Shown here: positions 13,662 through 19,334 of the stretch, piece after piece | Layout: every line of letters starts with the position of its first letter | How positions within the stretch are numbered: the first letter of the stretch is position 1 | Assembly: GCA_049317725.1 (NCBI GenBank) | Contig: JBMOHS010000067.1 | Span: forward strand, 1 to 19,334 | Length of the DNA: 19,334 bases | From: CAIOZW01 sp049317725 | Lineage (GTDB): Bacteria > Acidobacteriota > Blastocatellia > RBC074 | Reading direction: 5' to 3' | The notes under the pieces: generated by a model | Seen by the model: the letters and a program-made list of their open reading frames with translations, nothing else | What the model was told of the DNA's origin: nothing | Database searches by the model: none | Made by a program: the position numbers and the translations under genes

Positions 13662-14072
13662 ATGAGCTACCCAACATTACCTGCTAAAGAAAAGGACGAG
13701 TCCCTCTCCGCATTTATCCGTCGGATTATCAGTGAGGAGAACCTTTCCCAGCGTCAGATGGTTGAGCGCGCGGCGCGAATGGGATTCCGGATCACCCAGA
13801 GTTACATCAGTCAAATCATGAGTGGTACCGCGACCAATGTCACGATTGAGAAGCTCCAAGCGCTGGCGGCTGGGTTGAATCGCCCAGAGGAGGAGCTGTT
13901 CGATATCGCGAGGGGGGGGAAAACAGAAGATCGTGTTCTTCTGGACGCGACGATCTCGTCCCTGCTGGTCAAGTTCCGGCAACTCTCCGATCAAGACCGG
14001 AGCGAGATGACCATCCTGCTCAAAGCGCTCGACCGCGAGATCGAGGATCGACTCCAGAAGCACTCTGCGTGA
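13662..14072 (+). CDS. Small XRE-family HTH regulator
   Basis: This is a 136-aa DNA-binding protein. The Cro/C1-type helix-turn-helix lies at about 15-82 (LSAFIRRIISEENLSQRQMV, then MGFRITQSYISQIMSGTATN, then IEKLQALAAGLNRPEEELF), followed by a helical C-terminal segment (about 95-136) that may mediate dimerisation. I chose ATG 13662; the frame extends to a TTG at 13581 without a ribosome site, and the ATG also lacks a clear one. It stands alone in an AT-richer pocket, convergent with an unrecognised gene. The target genes are unknown. Similar stand-alone small XRE proteins occur in some Acidobacteriota, from memory. Confidence 0.75.
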   Translation: MSYPTLPAKEKDESLSAFIRRIISEENLSQRQMVERAARMGFRITQSYISQIMSGTATNVTIEKLQALAAGLNRPEEELFDIARGGKTEDRVLLDATISSLLVKFRQLSDQDRSEMTILLKALDREIEDRLQKHSA

Positions 14073-14176
14073 GGTCCGTCAAAGCTCTTCTTCCGACGTG
14101 TTGCTACCCTGCCTGCTCTCAGCGGGATCACCGTGTCCCCCACCTTTGACAGACTCCCTGTCCACTTGGGGGGCCG

Positions 14177-14623
14177 TTATCGTGGATCGATTCCCTGCTG
14201 TTCGGCCCATCGAATCAAATCTTCCTGAGAGAGAGTCAGAATCTTTCCGGTCATGGAATTGATCACCTGAATTGCTCGTGTCTGCGGAGTGATTTTGAGT
14301 AGATAAAGCCCAGTCTGGTCCATTGAATCAAGCCTGATCGTATGGTCTTCGATTGGTTCCCCAACCTTTTGATTTCCAAACCAAGGATCCATCTCGGGTG
14401 AGGTGGGACGAAGAGCTCTTAGCCCACTCTTGGTTCGAGAGGATGACTCATTTGTCTGTTCGGCGTAGTGAAGGACCGCTTGGACCAGCTCCGTCAGGAA
14501 AGACCTTACTTCGTCGGATACCTGCTCGTGATGAATCACCTGCAAGATCGATTGCCTCAAATTCTCAAAACATTGTTCGAGTGGAATCAGGCTGACGTTC
14601 GAAGAAGAATACTTGGAAGACAT
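14177..14623 (-). CDS. Hypothetical protein, no recognised family
   Basis: This is a 148-aa soluble protein with no signal peptide or membrane segment. The N-terminal part (about 12-58) is predicted helical (LEQCFENLRQSILQVIHHEQ, then FLTELVQAVLHYAEQ), a Ser/Arg/Pro-rich linker follows, and the C-terminal part looks like strand pairs plus a helix (TGLYLLKITPQTRAIQVINS, then ILTLSQEDLIRWAEQQG). ATG 14623 is preferred; a GTG lies 6 bp upstream, and only a weak AAGAG precedes it. Base composition is AT-richer than the neighbouring metabolic genes. It converges with the XRE regulator. I do not recognise the protein and assign no function. The frame could be over-called, but its length and codon structure support a real gene. 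Confidence 0.55.
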   Translation of the reverse strand: MSSKYSSSNVSLIPLEQCFENLRQSILQVIHHEQVSDEVRSFLTELVQAVLHYAEQTNESSSRTKSGLRALRPTSPEMDPWFGNQKVGEPIEDHTIRLDSMDQTGLYLLKITPQTRAIQVINSMTGKILTLSQEDLIRWAEQQGIDPR

Positions 14624-14990
14624 AGGCACTCTTTCAGTTGGCTGTTCAACGCTTGGCTGTTTGTTGGCGGCGTCTTGGAAAAGGCCCCCCCTGTTTCATC
14701 AATATCTCAAAGCACTTTCAGCTCTAAGAAAATTTCATCAATGAATTTTTCTACGAAATGCTTGAATTGAAGAATTGATCGCTTTTTAATACTACACAAC
14801 GCCCACGTACCACTTTCAATTCACATTCGCAATAACATTTCATCTATAACAGAAAAAGAAGTGCCCGCCCCCACCCAAACAGGTGGGAACCCCGTGACAA
14901 AAGGGACTACGATTCGTGGGCGAGAGACAAGAGTGTGCGGGGGAGGAGTCCCCCGCACCTTGACTGGAGAGGTTAGAGAGAAGAAGCCAT
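14624..14990. other. AT-rich intergenic region upstream of the hypothetical gene
   Basis: These 367 bp lie between the hypothetical gene and the sulfatase operon. The region is AT-rich from about 14690 to 14870 and then GC-rich, with one strong hairpin at 14935-14958. I see no gene. A promoter for the minus-strand hypothetical gene probably lies in the AT-rich part, but no convincing pair of hexamers stands out. Confidence 0.5.
14935..14958 (-). terminator. Hairpin at the end of the sulfatase operon
   Basis: Perfect 10-bp arms GTGCGGGGGA (14935-14944) and TCCCCCGCAC (14949-14958) enclose a 4-nt loop, 32 bp beyond the sulfatase stop. Read on the minus strand the tail is ACTCTTGTCTC, a weak T-tract. 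Confidence 0.55.
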
Positions 14991-16409
14991 TTACTTCTGG
15001 AGGGGGAGGCGCGTCTCGAGCTGATTTTCGGCGGGTTCGATGGAACGCCGATGAGCCTCGGCCAGCCGACGGAGTTCGGCCACAACCTCGGGATGCTGGG
15101 CGGCGACATCGAACTTCTCGGAAGGATCGTGATCGAGTTGATAGAGGAGCGGGGGATCGTGTTCGACGATCGGATCGGTTCCGTACTCGGACTTGGTCAG
15201 GAAATGGGCTTTGAAAGCACCGTGTCGAATGGCGAAGAGCTTCGATCCCCGCCAGTAGAACATCGTTTGGCGAGGACTGGGACCCTTTCCAAGAAGGACA
15301 GGAGAGAGGTCGACTCCATCAAGGGGCCGATCGGAAGGGGCAGGTGCACCAACGAGAGAAGCAAAGGTGGGAAGGAGGTCGAGGGTCGAGCCGAGATCCG
15401 TCACTACCCCCGGACGAACGGTCCCAGGTTGCCAGATGAGGGTTGGCTCGCGCATGCCACCTTCAAATGTCCCACCCTTGGCGCCACGCAAAAGTCCAGC
15501 CGATCCCCCCTGTTGATCGAAGAGGGCCCACGGTCCATTGTCACTGGTGAAGACGACGAGGGTGTTGCGATCGAGCTGCAGACGTCGCAGGGTATCGAGA
15601 AGGCGGCCAACGTTGGCGTCGAGCTCTTCGATGACATCGCCATAGAGTCCACGCTGGCTGCGACCGGCAAACTCCGCCGTGCGGAAGAGGGGCAGGTGCG
15701 GCATGGAGTGGGCGAGATAGACGAAGAAGGGGCGACGGCGATTGGCCTCGATGAAGCGGATCGCCTCATCGGTGTAACGTCGCGTGAGGGTCGACTGCTC
15801 GGCCGGCCGCTCAACCACCGCTTCGTTGCGCATCAGCGGAACATTCCAGTACTCGACGCGCGGATTCATCATCCGCTCGCGCCGTTCCTGAGCGTTGGCG
15901 ACCTGGGCGACAAAGTCCATGTCGTTGGAGTATGGGATGCCGAAGTAAGAGTCAAAGCCCTGGCGCATCGGGAGATGTTGGGGCTGAAAGCCAAGGTGCC
16001 ATTTCCCGATGGCCGTCGTCGCATAGCCTTTCGCCTTGAGGATCTCCGCAATGGTGATCTCCCGATCCGGAAGCCCTCCGGCCGAGTCCGGGAAGAGAAC
16101 CCGTCGGGTATCGGAGTACATGCCGCTGCGGATGGGGAGGCGGGCGGTGAGCAGAGCGGCCCGGCTGGGGGTGCAGACGGAATCGGCAGCGTAGAAGCTG
16201 GTCCAGCGCTGCCCCTCGGCGGCCATCCGGTCGAGGTGCGGCGTGCGGATTGTCGGGTTGCCAAAGCTGCCCAGATCGCCATAGCCAAGGTCGTCGCAGA
16301 AGATGACGACAAAGTTGAGACCGCCGGGGCGGCTGGTCTGGGCAATGTGGGAGGGGGTCGAGCAGAGAATCCCGACCAAGAAGAGCAGGAGCAGAATCGA
16401 GCGAGCCAT
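14991..16409 (-). CDS. Secreted type I (formylglycine) sulfatase A
   Basis: This is an arylsulfatase-type enzyme that would hydrolyse sulfate esters outside the cytoplasm (472 aa). The ATG at 16409 has AAGGA 6 nt upstream and opens a signal peptide (about 3-23, RSILLLLFLVGILCSTPSHI). Metal-binding DD lies at 39-40 in FVVIFCDDLGYGDLG. The modification motif CTPSR has the cysteine (future formylglycine) at 79. It is followed by IGKWHLGFQP, AHSMPHLPLF, FTSDNGPWALF and FEGGMREPTLIWQP, all sulfatase signatures. The substrate cannot be predicted. It is the last gene of a minus-strand operon, 52 bp downstream of a second sulfatase. The two share the same plan but only moderate identity. No formylglycine-generating enzyme or anaerobic maturase is in the window. 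Confidence 0.92.
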   Translation of the reverse strand: MARSILLLLFLVGILCSTPSHIAQTSRPGGLNFVVIFCDDLGYGDLGSFGNPTIRTPHLDRMAAEGQRWTSFYAADSVCTPSRAALLTARLPIRSGMYSDTRRVLFPDSAGGLPDREITIAEILKAKGYATTAIGKWHLGFQPQHLPMRQGFDSYFGIPYSNDMDFVAQVANAQERRERMMNPRVEYWNVPLMRNEAVVERPAEQSTLTRRYTDEAIRFIEANRRRPFFVYLAHSMPHLPLFRTAEFAGRSQRGLYGDVIEELDANVGRLLDTLRRLQLDRNTLVVFTSDNGPWALFDQQGGSAGLLRGAKGGTFEGGMREPTLIWQPGTVRPGVVTDLGSTLDLLPTFASLVGAPAPSDRPLDGVDLSPVLLGKGPSPRQTMFYWRGSKLFAIRHGAFKAHFLTKSEYGTDPIVEHDPPLLYQLDHDPSEKFDVAAQHPEVVAELRRLAEAHRRSIEPAENQLETRLPLQK

Positions 16410-16461
16410 CAAGGGTCCTTTCCGATCTGAATGCCAAACCAAGCAGGGCGAGCCGAAGGAA

Positions 16462-17853
16462 TCAGGGGCGCGAACGGCGCGCGCGTGAGCGGGGTCGGTC
16501 GGGCGGGCGCTGCCAGGGAACCGCCCCGGCCCGCTGGAGGTGGAGTTGGAGCGCCGCGGTCAGATCGCGAACCAACTCGGGCTCACTCGCCGACCGGTCG
16601 GTCGTCTCGCGGGGGTCATCCCCCAGGTGGAAGAGCTGCATCGGTTCGAAGGGGCTGTTGTGGAGCAGCTTCCACGGGCCACGCCGCACTGCGTAGTAGT
16701 CCTGTCCACGGTAGCGGGCGCCTCCTTCGCGCCGCATCCAGAAGAGGTCGCGGGTTGGTGCCACACCCTCCTTACCAAGGAGGGCCGGCAGGAGCGAAAC
16801 GCCGTCGACGCGACGATCGAGCGGCACACCGGCCGCTTCGCAGATCGTCGCGTAGAGGTCCATGGTCAGCCCAACGCGCGCCGACTCGGTTCCGGGCGCG
16901 ATCCGGCCTGGCCAGGCAGCGATCAGCGGGACGCGGATGCCCCCTTCGTAGAGATCCTGCTTGGCCCCTCGGTACGGGCCATTGTTAGCGTCATAGGCCA
17001 GGACGCCCCCATTGTCGCTCGTCATGAGGACCAGCGTCTTCTCGGCAAGTCCGGTCGATTCGAGGGCGCTGAGCACCTCGCCAATCCCGTGATCCAAGTG
17101 TTCAATCAGCGCCGCGAGGGGAAGACGCTTAGCGCTCATTCCTGGTTCGCGTTGACGAACCTTCTCGATCCACTCGGCAGGGGGCTGAATCGGATCGTGG
17201 GGGGCGTTATAGGCAAGGTAGAGAAAGAAGGGGGCAGATTTCCCTTCTCGCGACCGCAGGTAGTCGACCGCCCAGGCGGTAAAGAGATCGGTCGCGTGCC
17301 CCTTCGGCTCGATCACCTGCCGGCCAGAACGCAGGTAGTTCTGGCCGTGGCGGAGATGGGTGTAGTAATCGTCCATCATGTCGCCGAGAAAGCCACGAAA
17401 ATGGTCGAAGCCACGGTCGAGCGGTGTATTGGGGGCGGTCAGCCCGAGATGCCACTTGCCGACAATCGCCGTGTGGTACCCCGTTTGTCGCAAGACCGCC
17501 GGCAGCATCTTTGCGTCCGGGGTGAGCCACCCCCAGCTATTCTCCGGATGGGTCCGGATGACGCCCGGAACCCCGGCCAGATCAGGATACTGCCCCGTCA
17601 TGAGCGCCGCCCGGGATGGGGAACAGACCGGCGCGTTGGCATAGAACTGAGTCCAACGGGTTCCCCGCTTTGCCAACGCATCGAGGTGGGGAGTTCGCAG
17701 GTCCTGGGTCCCATACGCACCGAGATCCCCATACCCCAGATCATCGACCATGATCACCAGGACGTTGGGGCGGCTCGCCGGCTGAGCGAGCACAGCACCG
17801 GAAGCCATTGCCAAGATCAGGCCCAGGCGGTACAGAAGGGTCTCTCTCTTCAT
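16462..17853 (-). CDS. Secreted type I (formylglycine) sulfatase B
   Basis: This is a second arylsulfatase-type enzyme (463 aa). GGAGGAAGTGAGGA precedes the ATG. Residues about 8-24 form a signal peptide (YRLGLILAMASGAVLAQ). Metal-binding DD is at 37-38 in LVIMVDDLGYGDLG, and the CSPSR motif has its cysteine at 77. Further signatures are VGKWHLGLTAPNTPLDRGFD, AYNAPHDPIQPP, MTSDNGGVLA and YEGGIRVPLIAAWPGRI. The C-terminal tail is Arg/Pro-rich (PPDRPRSRARRSRP), which is unusual and may be a surface-contact tail or a start of decay. It lies 119 bp downstream of the Tat-exported amidohydrolase and 52 bp upstream of sulfatase A, consistent with one operon. The substrate is unknown. Confidence 0.92.
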   Translation of the reverse strand: MKRETLLYRLGLILAMASGAVLAQPASRPNVLVIMVDDLGYGDLGAYGTQDLRTPHLDALAKRGTRWTQFYANAPVCSPSRAALMTGQYPDLAGVPGVIRTHPENSWGWLTPDAKMLPAVLRQTGYHTAIVGKWHLGLTAPNTPLDRGFDHFRGFLGDMMDDYYTHLRHGQNYLRSGRQVIEPKGHATDLFTAWAVDYLRSREGKSAPFFLYLAYNAPHDPIQPPAEWIEKVRQREPGMSAKRLPLAALIEHLDHGIGEVLSALESTGLAEKTLVLMTSDNGGVLAYDANNGPYRGAKQDLYEGGIRVPLIAAWPGRIAPGTESARVGLTMDLYATICEAAGVPLDRRVDGVSLLPALLGKEGVAPTRDLFWMRREGGARYRGQDYYAVRRGPWKLLHNSPFEPMQLFHLGDDPRETTDRSASEPELVRDLTAALQLHLQRAGAVPWQRPPDRPRSRARRSRP

Positions 17854-17972
17854 TCCTCACTTCCTCCTCTCCAGCCAGCACGAGCAGGGAGGGATCCCCG
17901 AGCCTCTTCCCAGAATCAACCCGTGAGGAGCTTTCCACGCCAAATCGGCATTGAAAGTCCAGATGCAGCCAC

Positions 17973-19076
17973 TCATAACTGGAAGAGTCGGCGTGCGTTC
18001 CCGGCGAGGATCTTGGCCTCCGTCGCCGGAGCCAGCTGGAGGCTCCGGAGTGGCTCCAAGATCTCCTGGGGCTGGACCCAGGGATGATCGCTCGAGAAGA
18101 GCAGCTTCTCTGGCCCACAGAAATCGAGTGCGAAGCGCATCGCCTCGGGAAGCGGCGAGACGATGTCGAGGTAGATCGAGCGGAGATACTCGCTTGGCTT
18201 CCGCTGCAAATTCTGCGGCCCCCGCTTGAGTACGTGCAACTGATGGTCCATCCGGCCCGAGATGTAGGGCAAGGCCCCACCCAGATGCGGACAGACCAGC
18301 TTGAGCCGCGGATGCTTGTCGAGCAGGCCGCTGGCGATGATGCGGGCCAGCGCAATCGAATTCTCGAACATGTTGCCGAGCGTGCTCGTCAGCTCGTATC
18401 CCTTGACCTGCTCCGTCGTCATCGGCCGCGCCGGATGGAGCAGGATCGGGACGCCCAACTCCTCCGCGCGTGCGTAGAGCCAATGGAACTGCGGCTCGTC
18501 ACACCACGCGCCGGCCAAGTTCGTGTAGAGGAGAATCCCAACAAAGGAGAGCTTCTTGAGGCAGCGATCCAGCTCGGCCGCCGCCGCGGCCTCGTTCTGC
18601 AATGGCAGCGTGCAGAGCCCTCGAAACCGGGTGGGGTGCTTGGCGATCACCTCCGCCAGAGAATCATGGATCAACTGGGCGACTGCCGGCCCTTCCGCGC
18701 CAAACCACTCTGGGCCCGGGTCGTTGGTGCTGAGGAGCGTCAGCTCAATCCCATTGCCATTCATCGAAGCGAGCTTGACCTCCAGGTCGACGTAGGAGGG
18801 CGGCACCTTGCGCAGCCAGTCCCCCATCTTGAGGTAGGTCGTTCCGTCCCGGTCGTAGACCAGCGGGTCTGTCCGACGCCGGCGCATCATCTCGAGCATC
18901 GCCGGAAAGAAGAGATGGCTCTGGCAGTCGACCAACCCACTTGTCATTCGAGGGGCCACTTGTCCCTCTCCCACCCGGGTGCCCGCCGCCAGCACTGCTC
19001 CCGCTCCAATCGCCCCTAGAAAGCCGCGCCGACTCAGGCCGCTGGTGGCTGTCCTCAATTCCGCCACTCTCTTCAT
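17973..19076 (-). CDS. Tat-exported amidohydrolase_2 (ACMSD-like) metal-dependent hydrolase
   Basis: This is a TIM-barrel metal-dependent hydrolase or decarboxylase of the amidohydrolase_2 family (367 aa). I chose ATG 19076 because GGGAGG lies 6 nt upstream. A Tat signal with SRRGFLGAIGAGAVLAAG lies at about 15-32, so the protein is folded before export. The first metal motif reads VDCQSHLFFP, with D50, Q52 and H54 where D-x-H-x-H is usual, so one His is replaced by Gln. Other likely metal or catalytic positions are His in PILLHPARP, His in LVCPHLGGALPY and D330 in LFSSDHPW. It is the first gene of the operon with the two sulfatases, so it may act on the organic product released by them; that is inference. 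Confidence 0.85.
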   Translation of the reverse strand: MKRVAELRTATSGLSRRGFLGAIGAGAVLAAGTRVGEGQVAPRMTSGLVDCQSHLFFPAMLEMMRRRRTDPLVYDRDGTTYLKMGDWLRKVPPSYVDLEVKLASMNGNGIELTLLSTNDPGPEWFGAEGPAVAQLIHDSLAEVIAKHPTRFRGLCTLPLQNEAAAAAELDRCLKKLSFVGILLYTNLAGAWCDEPQFHWLYARAEELGVPILLHPARPMTTEQVKGYELTSTLGNMFENSIALARIIASGLLDKHPRLKLVCPHLGGALPYISGRMDHQLHVLKRGPQNLQRKPSEYLRSIYLDIVSPLPEAMRFALDFCGPEKLLFSSDHPWVQPQEILEPLRSLQLAPATEAKILAGNARRLFQL

Positions 19077-19231
19077 TCCCAGCCTCCCTGACAATCCCAC
19101 ACAATGAGCCACACAATGAGATGGATGGCGACAGGCCTCCAGCTGGATCGTCGATCTCGAATCCAGACCTGACCACCTCTTCGCTCCTTCCAGGCTCTCT
19201 CTTCTTATTGGTTACACCAACGAACCAGCGT

Positions 19232-19260
19232 ACCTTACAGATCTCTCTTTGGTTTGTAAA
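19232..19260 (-). promoter_or_regulatory. Candidate promoter of the amidohydrolase-sulfatase operon
   Basis: On the minus strand TTTACA (19260-19255) is separated by 17 bp from TAAGGT (19237-19232). The -35 resembles the CTTTACA boxes at the Cpx-like locus. The leader to the ATG at 19076 would be about 150 nt. Confidence 0.4.
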
Positions 19261-19301
19261 GGAGAGGAGGCCGATCGAGGTGACTTCGATCTCGCGGCCG
19301 A

Positions 19302-19334
19302 CCCAAGAGGGGCCCAAGAGGGGCCCAAGAGGGG
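19302..19334. repeat. Three tandem 11-bp repeats at the right edge
   Basis: There are three exact copies of CCCAAGAGGGG in 11-bp register, ending with the window. The array may continue beyond it. It lies upstream of the amidohydrolase operon promoter. Confidence 0.85.

Noticed and set aside
15051..18087. Two long plus-strand frames (459 and 515 codons) opposite the sulfatases
   Set aside because: Both lie opposite genes with full sulfatase signatures and lack any domain of their own. Long antisense frames are common in GC-rich genes.

Overview
The window is a stretch of GC-rich chromosome, with a more AT-rich pocket at about 13.49-14.87 kb, from a Gram-negative-type bacterium. It carries a periplasmic adaptor protein, periplasmic Spy/CpxP-like proteins, a Tat-exported enzyme and secreted sulfatases. 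Paired sulfatases, a Tat-exported amidohydrolase, heptameric CCCCTCG-type intergenic repeats and a stand-alone small XRE regulator suggest an Acidobacteriota- or Planctomycetota-like lineage. That placement is my inference and is weak; no rRNA or other phylogenetic marker is present.

Layout. (1) 1-1264, minus strand: a TetR-family repressor followed by the N-terminal part of an RND-efflux membrane fusion protein that runs off the left edge; a palindrome overlaps the likely promoter. (2) 1525-2394, plus strand: a solitary succinyl-CoA synthetase alpha subunit (sucD), followed by two strong hairpins. (3) 2841-6815: two tandem Spy/CpxP-like periplasmic proteins (minus strand) diverge from a CpxR/CpxA-like response regulator and sensor kinase pair (plus strand). 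The shared intergenic region has mirror-image promoter candidates and CTTTAC boxes, so this looks like a self-contained envelope-stress module. (4) 7098-10677, plus strand: a fused class I fumarase and an AMP-forming acyl-CoA ligase, the latter preceded by a perfect TGTGA-N6-TCACA CRP-type site. (5) 10756-12187, minus strand: an alpha/beta-hydrolase esterase and a secreted protein made of three tandem YHS-type Cys modules. (6) 12325-12480: two opposed arrays of 9-bp repeats, then a secreted two-domain rhodanese. (7) 13384-14990: a possible gene remnant, a small XRE regulator and an unrecognised protein in a more AT-rich pocket. (8) 14991-19260, minus strand: a probable operon of a Tat-exported amidohydrolase_2 protein and two secreted type I sulfatases.

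How the genes fit together. Central carbon enzymes (sucD, fumarase, acyl-CoA ligase) are scattered as single genes among envelope functions (efflux, Cpx-like stress sensing, metal or thiol handling, sulfate-ester hydrolysis). I found no CRISPR array, intact insertion sequence, prophage, tRNA or rRNA. I do not see a clearly undescribed multi-gene system. The best candidates for something new are the Cpx-like module with duplicated Spy-like partners, the triple-YHS secreted protein, and the sulfatase/Tat-amidohydrolase operon.
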